The notes under the pieces were generated by a model. That model worked only from the letters and a program-made list of their open reading frames with translations. It was not told where the DNA came from and made no database searches. The position numbers and the translations under genes are program-made. From Pasteurella sp030783905 (lineage in GTDB: Bacteria > Pseudomonadota > Gammaproteobacteria > Enterobacterales > Pasteurellaceae): a stretch of 64,000 nucleotides of DNA. The stretch lies in NCBI GenBank assembly GCA_051122655.1, contig CP182107.1, forward strand, positions 248,001-312,000, written 5' to 3'. Shown here one piece after another: positions 56,172 through 64,000 of this stretch; the stretch's first letter is position 1; every line of letters starts with the position of its first letter.

Positions 56172-57377
56172 ATGCGTCCTGAGCAAGTTAAAACCATTAT
56201 AGCCAAGGCATTAGAGGATATTCTATCTGAGAAAAAAGAAGTAATTAATGAAACATATCTCTTTAAATGGATAAAAAATTATCTTCTCCCTAAAGTCACT
56301 AAGTCAAATTTCTCTACTCATATTTCCAAAGGTATTCACCCATCTAGCGATGGAGAAAATATCACATTTAAGCCAGATGTTTTTCTTCCTGGGGGGTATG
56401 TGGGGTCACAAAGTGTTACTAGATTGGAACCTGATTTATCTGGTAATGCATCAAATTTTCCAGTAGCGAAATTTTTTTCTATCCAGATTAATGAGGAATG
56501 TAGTTTAAAAGATTTGATTTTAGATAATTCGCCTTTGTTAATTGGTGTATTTGCTACTGATTTAGAAGAGTCAGAAAAATATCGTGTTATTTTTAGTAAG
56601 GTTCTACAAGGTACTCAGCTTAGTGGTATTACAGATCACAGGAATAAGCAATTATTATGGCCTAATCAGCAAGACTCACTCATGAGTGATGATTATACTT
56701 GCCTGATTCCTTTACATCCCGTTTCTTTATTAAAAGAAATTCATCATAAAGTGGTTAGTAGAAAAAGATCTCCTGACGTAGCCATACCGTCATTAGCACG
56801 TTTAGCTTTTGGGGGGCAGCACCCTAAAAATGTTTCATTCTTTACTAATAATCAAGCTGGCGTAAATTATCTTCTCCCTTCATTTCCTCCCATTTTTCAT
56901 CGCTCAAGCGATTTCAAATTAAAGCCAACAGATAAGACGATTTTTAATGAACGATTAGCTTATGTATGCCGATCTGGTTTTCGTAAATTATTTGAAAGCA
57001 CAGAAATAAGAAATAGAAATTTTCACCGTAAAACAAAAATGTTTGATGCTGTGAATATGATTTTGCAAATTGTGTTATCTCATGTACGTCTTTTGCAAGA
57101 GCAAAATGAGGGATGGTCGAAAGCTTATAGTCTCAATTGGGAAGAAAAATATTGGTTAGATCCAAAGAGAGCAGAATTAGAAGGGGAAAATGATTTTAAA
57201 GAAAGATACGAGTTAGGTGAATGGCGAGAAAAAATTGAACGTCAGTTTACACTATGGATAAGGTCTTTTTTACAAAAATATTTTCCTAAATTAAATGAAG
57301 ATTTTAGAGATACGGACTATCAAGAATTACTTACTAAAGTCACTCAATTATTACGATACCATTTACGTCAGGTATAG
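56172..57377 (+). CDS. csy1: Type I-F Cascade large subunit Csy1 (Cas8f)
   Basis: A 401-residue subunit that with Csy2 forms the tail of the I-F surveillance complex and checks the PAM. The region LARLAFGGQHPKNVSFFTNN near residue 206 matches the conserved Csy1 core (GGxxPqNvs), and INEERLAYV-like FNERLAYVCRSGF precedes the C-terminal part. Slightly shorter than P. aeruginosa Csy1 (434). AAAGGAGTAATAA is a strong ribosome-binding site. First gene of the csy1-csy2-csy3-csy4 operon, 13 bp before csy2. No cas1 or cas3 gene precedes it, unlike the usual I-F order. Confidence 0.93.
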   Translation: MRPEQVKTIIAKALEDILSEKKEVINETYLFKWIKNYLLPKVTKSNFSTHISKGIHPSSDGENITFKPDVFLPGGYVGSQSVTRLEPDLSGNASNFPVAKFFSIQINEECSLKDLILDNSPLLIGVFATDLEESEKYRVIFSKVLQGTQLSGITDHRNKQLLWPNQQDSLMSDDYTCLIPLHPVSLLKEIHHKVVSRKRSPDVAIPSLARLAFGGQHPKNVSFFTNNQAGVNYLLPSFPPIFHRSSDFKLKPTDKTIFNERLAYVCRSGFRKLFESTEIRNRNFHRKTKMFDAVNMILQIVLSHVRLLQEQNEGWSKAYSLNWEEKYWLDPKRAELEGENDFKERYELGEWREKIERQFTLWIRSFLQKYFPKLNEDFRDTDYQELLTKVTQLLRYHLRQV

Positions 57378-57390
57378 AAGGGCACTTTCA

Positions 57391-58371
57391 ATGGATTATT
57401 ACATTTTATTTGATCGTATTAAGATTCAAGGGGCGAATGCGATTTCAGGTCCTCTAAGCTATGGTTTCCCCGCTCTCACTGGCATTTTAGGAGCAATACA
57501 TGCATTAGGTAGGAAACTATCATATCGCAATGTTTTGCTAGGGGGGGTTATGGTGGCTTGTCATAACTATGAATTACAAGCATACAGGGAAAACATTCAT
57601 GATGATTTTAAATTTACTTTGAATCGCCATCCTATGCAGAAAAAAAATGCTGAATGGAGTGCACCACCGATTATTGAGGAAGGAAAAATTCATTTGGAAC
57701 TTTCTTTACTTGTGGAGTTGGAGGTGTCAGATGATAGCCTTTTTCATGCTTTAGATGATAAAAAAAGTCAATTTTGCCAAGATTTCTTACAGGAATGTAA
57801 GAATCAGTTATGGAAACAGCGTATTGCTGGAGGTTCTGTATTAAATATAGGGCGTGTAGATTTATTTAGTGTAGATGAGGAAAAAGATATTCTTTTTGCT
57901 TTAATGCCCGCTTTTGTATTGATGGATGCCAAACAAGAATTAGTCAATATTACGGAAGAACTGAAAACGGGCTTACGTGTGGGGCAACTTGATGAAGAGG
58001 GTAATGTACAACCATCCCGTCTCAATATTTTCCCAGAAGCGACCGCACTTGATGCCTTGTTAGAAGTCTCGACATTACACCATATTCCAGATCATGCTAA
58101 TGCGACCACATCCGAGTGGCAAACATACAACGTGAAACAAGAGCGTGGCTGGCTTGTGCCAATTCCTGTTGGTTATCAGGCCATTTCCCCAATGTTCGAG
58201 CAAGGACAACTACAAAATTGTCGAGCACCACAATATCCAAGTCAATATGTGGAAACGATGTATAGCTTGGGGAAATGGGTATTTCCTTTGAGTTTACCTG
58301 ATATTTCTCAATGTTTTTGGCGTTACAACACCCCACAAAATAACCTTTATTTAATTTCACAAGGAGAATAA
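57391..58371 (+). CDS. csy2: Type I-F Cascade subunit Csy2 (Cas5f)
   Basis: A 326-residue protein that binds the 5' handle of the crRNA with Csy1. YYILFDRIKIQGANAISGPLSYGFPALTGILGAIHALGR at the N-terminus is diagnostic of Csy2. The ATG at 57391 is 13 bp after csy1; a longer frame from 57295 overlaps csy1 and is not conserved. An uptake sequence at 58042-58050 lies inside the gene. Csy3 starts 3 bp after the stop, so translation is coupled. Confidence 0.94.
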   Translation: MDYYILFDRIKIQGANAISGPLSYGFPALTGILGAIHALGRKLSYRNVLLGGVMVACHNYELQAYRENIHDDFKFTLNRHPMQKKNAEWSAPPIIEEGKIHLELSLLVELEVSDDSLFHALDDKKSQFCQDFLQECKNQLWKQRIAGGSVLNIGRVDLFSVDEEKDILFALMPAFVLMDAKQELVNITEELKTGLRVGQLDEEGNVQPSRLNIFPEATALDALLEVSTLHHIPDHANATTSEWQTYNVKQERGWLVPIPVGYQAISPMFEQGQLQNCRAPQYPSQYVETMYSLGKWVFPLSLPDISQCFWRYNTPQNNLYLISQGE

Positions 58372-58373
58372 TC

Positions 58374-59363
58374 ATGAGCCAATTAAATAGACCTTCCGTA
58401 TTAGCATTTGAACGCCGTCTTGATGTTTCTGATGCTATTTTCTGGCAGAAAAATAGCCAAAATGATTCATGTTCGCCAGTTGAAGTGAGAGAAAAATATT
58501 TAAAAGGAACAAAATCTCATGAATTAACGTCACTTAAAGAAGCTAAAGATGCAAATTTACAACAAGTAGATTTCGCTACTTTAGATCATGATAAAGATAT
58601 TTTAGTCGCAACCTTCAGCTTAAAAGTACTTCCGCTTAGTGGAGAACCTTGTGTTTGTAATGATGAAAAATTTCAGCAAAAAGTGGTGGAAAAGGTTCAG
58701 AAATATGCTAATGAAAAAGCATTCGCAGAATTAGCCAAGCGTTATGCAACAAATATTGTCAATGCTCGTTGGCTATGGCGTAATCGTATGGGGGCAGAAT
58801 ATATTCGTATAGAAGTCAAATTTGGTGAAAAAGTTATCAGTTTTGATGATGCGAAACAATTTTCTTTAAATGATTTTAATCATGATGACAGTAAAATTAA
58901 TGAGATTGCAGAAGAAATCAAAAAAGGGTTATTAGGTAGTGCTTTTGTAATTTTATATGTTACAGCTTATGCTCAAATAGGATATGGGCAAGAAGTTTAT
59001 CCTTCTCAAGAATTTGTTCAAAAGGATAAAATGAACAAAAGTGCTAAGGAAGGTGAAGCTCCAAAAAGCAAAGTCCTTTATAAAATTAAGCAGAATGCTG
59101 GGATGCATTCTCAAAAAGTGGGTAATGCATTGCGTACAATTGATACTTGGTATGCGCCTGAGGTGGCTTTTCCCATTCCTGTTGAACCTTATGGAGCAGT
59201 GACTAACCAAGCATGTGCTTTTCGTGAAGCAGAAGATGCTCATTTTTACGGTTTATTTGATAAATGGATCTGCAAAGATGAGCCGTTGAATGATAATGAT
59301 CAACACTATGTAATGAGTATGTTGATTCGAGGCGGTGTTTTTGGCTCAACAAAGAAAAAATAA
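58374..59363 (+). CDS. csy3: Type I-F Cascade backbone Csy3 (Cas7f)
   Basis: A 329-residue RNA-binding protein, six copies of which coat the crRNA spacer. SVLAFERRLDVSDAIFW at the start, ELAKRYATNIVNARWLWRNRMGAEYI near 120, GYGQEVYPSQEFVQKDK near 205, and SQKVGNALRTIDTWY near 247 match P. aeruginosa Csy3 closely. AAGGAGAATAATC is the ribosome-binding site, and the csy4 start is 13 bp beyond the stop. Confidence 0.96.
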   Translation: MSQLNRPSVLAFERRLDVSDAIFWQKNSQNDSCSPVEVREKYLKGTKSHELTSLKEAKDANLQQVDFATLDHDKDILVATFSLKVLPLSGEPCVCNDEKFQQKVVEKVQKYANEKAFAELAKRYATNIVNARWLWRNRMGAEYIRIEVKFGEKVISFDDAKQFSLNDFNHDDSKINEIAEEIKKGLLGSAFVILYVTAYAQIGYGQEVYPSQEFVQKDKMNKSAKEGEAPKSKVLYKIKQNAGMHSQKVGNALRTIDTWYAPEVAFPIPVEPYGAVTNQACAFREAEDAHFYGLFDKWICKDEPLNDNDQHYVMSMLIRGGVFGSTKKK

Positions 59364-59375
59364 AGGGGAATAATC

Positions 59376-59936
59376 ATGACAACCCATTACATTGAACTGA
59401 AAGCGATCCCACAAATGGATATGCTACAAAGTGAGGTAATTGGTCATTGTATGCAAATTCTGCATCAATTCTTACCGCACTTTGAGGGGCGAGTTGGTGT
59501 GGCGTTTCCCGCTTATGGCTTAGGTCGAACTCTTGGTGGGATTGTGCGACTTTTTGCGAATCAGCAAGATTGCCAGCAATTACAGCAACAATTGTTACAA
59601 TGCGGTTTGCAAGATTACGCGTTAATTAGCGAGGTAAACCAAACCCCGTTTCATACAGAGCATCGCTGTTATAGCCGAGTACATCGTAAAGGGCAAAGTG
59701 CCATTCGTCGTACTGAAAAGCGTCTTAAAAGTCAAGGAAGGTGGGATGAGGCGATCAGAGCGGAAATGCAACAACGCCAACAAGACACCGCATTTTTCCC
59801 ACATTTTCATTTAAAAAGTGCCAGTACTGGGCAACGGTTTATCTTGGCCGTGAAAGAGAAAAGAATGTCGCAAGCTTGTGTGGGGGTATTTAATGGTTAT
59901 GGATTAAGCAACAACGCAACCGTGCCTCACTTTTAA
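59376..59936 (+). CDS. csy4: Type I-F CRISPR endoribonuclease Csy4 (Cas6f)
   Basis: A 186-residue nuclease that cuts the pre-crRNA at the base of each repeat hairpin and stays bound to the 3' stem. ILHQFLPHF places the catalytic His at residue 30, as in P. aeruginosa Csy4 (His29). SRVHRKGQSAIRRTEKRLKS near 106 is the arginine-rich helix that grips the stem, and GYGLSNNATVPHF is the C-terminal glycine-rich end. An uptake sequence is at 59474-59482. The CRISPR leader begins directly after it. Confidence 0.94.
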   Translation: MTTHYIELKAIPQMDMLQSEVIGHCMQILHQFLPHFEGRVGVAFPAYGLGRTLGGIVRLFANQQDCQQLQQQLLQCGLQDYALISEVNQTPFHTEHRCYSRVHRKGQSAIRRTEKRLKSQGRWDEAIRAEMQQRQQDTAFFPHFHLKSASTGQRFILAVKEKRMSQACVGVFNGYGLSNNATVPHF

Positions 59937-59981
59937 TCTCATTGTTACCCCTTTTTTCTTGCTTGAAAAGTTTTCAAATAA

Positions 59982-59994
59982 GATCAAAGGGTTA
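59982..59994 (+). promoter_or_regulatory. Probable IHF site in the CRISPR leader
   Basis: GATCAAAGGGTTA matches the IHF consensus WATCAANNNNTTR except for the first base. It is centred about 89 bp upstream of the first repeat. IHF bending of the leader is known to be needed for I-F spacer integration in other species. Confidence 0.6.
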
Positions 59995-60029
59995 TTGGTT
60001 TATCCTAAAAAAGGGTTTTCTTCTCAGCG

Positions 60030-60041
60030 GTTCTTTAACAA
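60030..60041 (+). promoter_or_regulatory. boxA-like antitermination element in the CRISPR leader
   Basis: GTTCTTTAACAA is identical over 12 bases to the boxA of the rrn leader in this window (29942-29953). It lies 36 bp before the first repeat and should be in the pre-crRNA transcript. Confidence 0.7.
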
Positions 60042-60076
60042 CTTGAAAGATCAGAAGATATAACAAAATTTATTTA

Positions 60077-61184
60077 GTTCACCATCGTGTAGATGGCTTA
60101 GAAACTCTTTGGCGAGTTTTAAGATTTACTTAATTCGTTCACCATCGTGTAGATGGCTTAGAAATAAAATAGTTTAAAAAATAACCTTTTTTTTAAGTTC
60201 ACCATCGTGTAGATGGCTTAGAAATTTTGAAAAACCGACAATTGTTTTAGAAGAATGTTCACCATCGTGTAGATGGCTTAGAAAAACGACAAAGTGTTGT
60301 ACCTTGTCAACCAAATGTTCACCATCGTGTAGATGGCTTAGAAAGACGAATCAAATCAACATTACATGATTTTCGTGTTCACCATCGTGTAGATGGCTTA
60401 GAAATCAATAAATGTCGATTGGTTCTCGCGATAGAAGTTCACCATCGTGTAGATGGCTTAGAAAAAAATCACCTGTTCATCATGAGATTGCGGTTAGTTC
60501 ACCATCGTGTAGATGGCTTAGAAAAACAGAAATCCATTTTGCCCCGTACATATCAAGTTCACCATCGTGTAGATGGCTTAGAAATGGTACAGTAACCTAG
60601 TTTTTACAATTCACAAGTTCACCATCGTGTAGATGGCTTAGAAATTGTTGGTTCGATAAATCGTTCAGCTTGGAAAGTTCACCATCGTGTAGATGGCTTA
60701 GAAAAAAAGCATAACAAAGACAGTCCCAACCCTCACGTTCACCATCGTGTAGATGGCTTAGAAAATATTTGTCTAAAATTTCAGTTTGGATAAATTGTTC
60801 ACCATCGTGTAGATGGCTTAGAAAAATGAGTCCGCTTAAGCGTGGGAAATAGTGTGGTTCACCATCGTGTAGATGGCTTAGAAATACGCCCAAGCACGCT
60901 ATTCCGTCCGACCAAGGTTCACCATCGTGTAGATGGCTTAGAAATACCACAATGACACGTTCTGTTATTACAACATGTTCACCATCGTGTAGATGGCTTA
61001 GAAAACCGGTCGATGCGGTTCATTGATTCTTTGATAGTTCACCATCGTGTAGATGGCTTAGAAATTCTGGAATCTGATCAACAGCAAAATACGCAGGTTC
61101 ACCATCGTGTAGATGGCTTAGAAAAAAAAGACTGACGGTGATCCTAACGCGCCCAGGTTCACCATCGTGTAGATGGCGTAAATC
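60077..61184 (+). CRISPR. Type I-F CRISPR array, 19 repeats and 18 spacers
   Basis: Repeats of 28 bp (GTTCACCATCGTG...GGCTTAGAAA) recur every 60 bp from 60077; all 18 spacers are exactly 32 bp. The stem CCATC/GATGG around GTGTA and the last eight bases CTTAGAAA (the crRNA 5' handle) match the I-F type. Eighteen repeats are identical; the last (61157-61184) is degenerate from the 22nd base (GGCGTAAATC). It lies between csy4 and cas1. Spacers show no match elsewhere in this window by eye. Spacer 2 (60165-60196) is almost pure A and T, unlike the others. Confidence 0.99.
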
Positions 61185-61288
61185 CTCGCTGGTTTTCAAG
61201 ACCGGTGTATCTCTGGCAAGAATAAATCTGATATAAAAAACAATATCCCCGTAACTCTTATGAGTGTAAAGGGCGAAAAGGAGAAATT

Positions 61289-62269
61289 ATGCGTAAAACC
61301 CCTTATATTCCTTCTTCGGATTTAAAAACGATTATGCATTCTAAACGAGCCAATATTTATTATTTGGAACATTGTCGTGTGTTGTTGAATGGGGGACGAG
61401 TGGAATATGTGACAGATGAAGGGCGGGAGTCGCTTTATTGGAATATTCCCATTGCCAATACGAGCTGTTTATTGTTGGGAAGTGGGACATCGATTACGCA
61501 AGCGGCGATGCGAGAATTATCCAAAGCAGGCGTGATGGTGGGCTTTTGCAGTGGGGGTGGGACGCCGTTGTTTAATGGCACGGAGCCAGAGCTAGGCTGT
61601 GAGTTTTTTAGTCCGCAAAGTGAATATCGCCCAGTGATGTATTTGCAACAATGGTGCAAGTTTTGGTTTGATGATGTAAAGCGTTTAGCCATAGCAAAAG
61701 CCTTACAACAACAGCGTTTAGCATTGCTTGAACCCATTTGGTCAAAGTTAGATTGGCATTATTCTTGTGAAAAATTGACCGCACTGGTGGCGCAGTATCA
61801 ACAGGAATTTGAACAGGCAGAACACAGTCAAGCCTTACTGGCGGCAGAAGGGCGTTTAACCAGTAAACTTTATGCCTTGGCGAATCAGGCAACCATGAAT
61901 GATCCTGATTTTAAACGCAGTGAACGAGGCAACAGTATTGATTTAGTCAACCAATTTTTGGATCATGGCAACTATTTAGCCTATGGTTTAGGGGCAACCG
62001 CATGTTGGGTGCTGGGGTTACCGCACGGGTTGGCAGTATTACATGGCAAAACGCGTCGTGGTGGCTTAGTGTTTGATGCGGCGGATATCATTAAAGACAG
62101 CATGATTTTGCCACAAGCCTTTATTTCGGCACAAAGTGGTGATTCAGAAAAAGCATTTCGCCAAGCCTGCATTGAAAATTTACTGCGTTTTGGTGCGTTA
62201 GATATCATCATTGAACGGTTACAACAACTGGCTTTACAAGGAGCGTCAGATGAATATTTTGCTGGTTAG
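61289..62269 (+). CDS. cas1: Type I-F CRISPR integrase Cas1
   Basis: A 326-residue spacer integrase. YLEHCRVLLNGGRVEYVT begins the N-terminal domain; the catalytic Glu lies in LLAAEGRLTSKLYALAN near residue 190; HGNYLAYGLGATACWVLGLPHGLAVLHG near 230 contains the metal-binding His, and DAADIIKDSMILPQAF near 262 the conserved Asp. AAAAGGAGAAATT is a strong ribosome-binding site. It is 104 bp after the degenerate repeat with no terminator seen between, and overlaps cas2-3 by 20 bases. Its place downstream of the array, away from csy1-4, is unusual. Confidence 0.96.
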   Translation: MRKTPYIPSSDLKTIMHSKRANIYYLEHCRVLLNGGRVEYVTDEGRESLYWNIPIANTSCLLLGSGTSITQAAMRELSKAGVMVGFCSGGGTPLFNGTEPELGCEFFSPQSEYRPVMYLQQWCKFWFDDVKRLAIAKALQQQRLALLEPIWSKLDWHYSCEKLTALVAQYQQEFEQAEHSQALLAAEGRLTSKLYALANQATMNDPDFKRSERGNSIDLVNQFLDHGNYLAYGLGATACWVLGLPHGLAVLHGKTRRGGLVFDAADIIKDSMILPQAFISAQSGDSEKAFRQACIENLLRFGALDIIIERLQQLALQGASDEYFAG

Positions 62270-64000
62270 CCAATGTCAAAAAAATGCGTTAACAGAAACA
62301 CGTCGAATTTTAGATCAATTTGCCGAGCGTTGTGGTGATTGCGTGTGGCAAACCGCGATTACCCAAGCAGGCTTGGAAACGTTGTATAAAATGTTACGCC
62401 AAACTGCCCGCAAAAATACCGCCGTGGCGTGTTATTGGACACATCGTAAAAATTCGGCGGAGTTATTATGGATTGTGGGCGACCGACGTCAGTTTAATGA
62501 TCAAGGACGAGTGCCCACTAACCGTACAAAACGTAATATTTTACGGGCAGAAGATGAAATGGATTGGAAAGATGCCTATTCTTTGCAAATTTTAACCGCA
62601 CTTTCTGCTCTCTTGCATGATTTAGGCAAGTCGAGTGTGGCGTTTCAAAACAAATTAGATCCCTATAAAAACGCCCCTAAAGTGGCAGACAGTTATCGAC
62701 ATGAATGGATTTCAGCCCGTTTATTTGAAGCGATGATCGTCGGTTGTCAAACGGATCAGGCTTGGCTAGCGCGTCTCGCCAACTGGCAAGAGTTTGAAGC
62801 ACAACAGCCAAATTGGTTTGCTAGGGTGATTTGCGATAAGCCCAATGAAAGCCATTTTTCAGACTTTGCCTATTTCCCCCCTTTGGCACGGATAGTGATT
62901 TGGTTGATCACGTCCCACCACCGTTTACCTTTTACCCATGATTTTTCCCAGCCGCAAAAATACCAATACACGAAGAATTTACGCCGATATGCGAAGTTTA
63001 CCGCTGAAAGTTTATTTAAGTCCTACAAACCGACCATCGGTTGGGTGGCAAATACTGCCGAACATCCCACACCACAGCTGTTTTGGCAGTTTCAACAGCT
63101 GGTCACTCAAAGCCAAGCTTGGCAAAAAAGCCTGACAAGGTGGGCGAAAAAAGCCTTGAATCACCCAGCGTTATTTTCCCTTAATGAAACCCGTGATCCC
63201 TTTTTATTGTTACTGGCTCGTTTATGTTTGATGACTGGGGACCATTATTATTCCGCTCAAGATCATAATGAAAAACTGGGAGAGAAAGATTTTCCTTTGT
63301 TCGCCAATACCTCTCGAGACACGCATCAACCCAAACAGCGTTTGGACGAACATTTGATTGGCGTTTGCCAAACGGCGGTACGTTTTGCCCGTTTATTGCC
63401 AAAACTTCCGCGAGAATTACCCCGTATTAAACAGCATAAGCCTTTTGTGCAGTTAGCCAAAGATCGTTTTGTTTGGCAAAACAAAGCGGTCAATGTGGCA
63501 CGTATGTTGCAACAACAAAGTGAGTCACAGGGCTTTTTCGGCGTGAACATGGCAAGTACGGGCTGTGGTAAAACCTTAGCCAATGCGAAGATGATGTATG
63601 CCCTCAATGACAGCAAAAAAGGGGCAAGATTTACCATTGCCTTAGGGTTGCGAGTATTAACCTTGCAAACGGGAAGTGCGTTAAGACAACGTTTGCATTT
63701 ATCGGATCAGGATTTAGCGGTGCTGGTGGGTGGCAGTGCGGTGAAAAAGTTATACGCATTGCAACAGGAAAAGCAAAGTAAACTGGCACAACAAGGCAGT
63801 GAAAGTGCGGAAGAATGGCTAGAAGAAATGCAGGTGGAAGGGGCGAGTTTTATTGAAAGTGCGGTAGAAAATGAAGAAATTTTGTCTTTTCTCAGCCAAG
63901 ATGATAAAACCAAAAAGCTGCTTTATGCCCCGATTGTCAGTTGTACCTTAGATCAGTTAATTTCTGCTTCAGAGAGTGTGCGAGGCGGACATCATATTGT
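62250..64000 (+). CDS. cas3: Cas2-Cas3 fusion nuclease-helicase (cut by window edge)
   Basis: The first 583 codons of the I-F fusion protein are open to the window end. The N-terminal 90-100 residues (MNILLVSQCQKNALTETRRILD) are the Cas2 domain. The HD nuclease follows with ALLHDLGKSSVAFQ near 122, SHHRLPFTHDFS near 223 and MTGDHYYS near 326. The helicase begins with Walker A ASTGCGKTLANAK near 434; DExH and later motifs lie beyond the edge. The ATG at 62250 overlaps cas1, so translation is coupled. Uptake sequences at 62597 and 63857. Confidence 0.95.
   Translation, partial: MNILLVSQCQKNALTETRRILDQFAERCGDCVWQTAITQAGLETLYKMLRQTARKNTAVACYWTHRKNSAELLWIVGDRRQFNDQGRVPTNRTKRNILRAEDEMDWKDAYSLQILTALSALLHDLGKSSVAFQNKLDPYKNAPKVADSYRHEWISARLFEAMIVGCQTDQAWLARLANWQEFEAQQPNWFARVICDKPNESHFSDFAYFPPLARIVIWLITSHHRLPFTHDFSQPQKYQYTKNLRRYAKFTAESLFKSYKPTIGWVANTAEHPTPQLFWQFQQLVTQSQAWQKSLTRWAKKALNHPALFSLNETRDPFLLLLARLCLMTGDHYYSAQDHNEKLGEKDFPLFANTSRDTHQPKQRLDEHLIGVCQTAVRFARLLPKLPRELPRIKQHKPFVQLAKDRFVWQNKAVNVARMLQQQSESQGFFGVNMASTGCGKTLANAKMMYALNDSKKGARFTIALGLRVLTLQTGSALRQRLHLSDQDLAVLVGGSAVKKLYALQQEKQSKLAQQGSESAEEWLEEMQVEGASFIESAVENEEILSFLSQDDKTKKLLYAPIVSCTLDQLISASESVRGGHHI

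Larger units (their letters stand above)
59937..60076 (+). promoter_or_regulatory. CRISPR leader
   Basis: 140 bp, AT-rich, between csy4 and the first repeat. The intact repeats lie at this end and the degenerate repeat at the other, so this is the side where new spacers are added and transcription starts. It holds a near-consensus IHF site and a boxA-like element, each listed separately. Confidence 0.8.

Noticed and set aside
60412..60950. Open frames running through the CRISPR array on both strands (60412-60600 plus, 60597-60950 minus)
   Set aside because: The repeat period of 60 bp is a multiple of three, so any frame without a stop in one repeat stays open. The peptides are just the repeat translated over and over.
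60105..61156. Self-targeting spacers
   Set aside because: No spacer was seen elsewhere in the window by eye, but the rest of the genome is not visible and a real search is needed.
62320..63913. Short open frames on both strands in the cas2-3 region, which might suggest a broken gene
   Set aside because: Reading from 62250 gives a continuous frame with no stop to 64000 and correct Cas2, HD and Walker A motifs, so the gene is intact as far as visible.

Overview
The window looks like a Pasteurellaceae chromosome, most likely Pasteurella multocida. I base this on at least 23 exact copies of the family's DNA-uptake 9-mer (AAGTGCGGT or its complement), housekeeping proteins close to Haemophilus and E. 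coli orthologues, and a type I-F CRISPR repeat with the stem CCATC/GATGG. The species name is an inference from recognition, not a search result.

Layout. 0-15.6 kb is ordinary core metabolism: cysS (cut by the left edge), two adjacent cyclophilins, a TatD-family hydrolase, the anaerobic ribonucleotide reductase pair nrdD and nrdG with two NrdR boxes upstream, purA, lysC, proA, a TRIC-family membrane protein, fbp and mpl. 15.7-29.8 kb holds tRNA-fMet, mltA-tcdA, znuA with a very long histidine-rich insert, an acyl-CoA synthetase, a 43-residue entericidin-like lipoprotein, gapA, msrB, and the run gmk, rpoZ, spoT, recG, ubiC, murI. 29.85-35.28 kb is a complete rrn operon (promoter, boxA, 16S, tRNA-Glu, 23S, 5S, terminator). 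35.3-36.1 kb is gene debris.

36.1-45.2 kb is a six-gene, same-strand cassette: three glycosyltransferases, an MsbA-type ABC exporter, a protein with two phosphotransferase (APH) domains, and UDP-glucose 6-dehydrogenase. Together these suggest synthesis and export of a glucuronate-containing glycoconjugate that I cannot name. 45.4-49.8 kb has tRNA-Leu(CAA) and a haem-uptake operon (hutX, hutZ, TonB-dependent haemoglobin receptor). 49.9-56.0 kb is core again: rpsO, apbC, metG, rlmL.

56.2-64 kb is a type I-F CRISPR-Cas locus with an unusual order: csy1-csy2-csy3-csy4, then leader and array (19 repeats, 18 spacers of 32 bp), then cas1 and cas2-3, all on the plus strand. The array sits inside the cas gene set. 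Its leader carries a 12-base match to the boxA antitermination element of the rrn operon in this same window, plus a near-consensus IHF site. No terminator is visible between array and cas1, so array transcription may feed the adaptation genes. cas2-3 runs off the right edge. No prophage or insertion sequence was seen.
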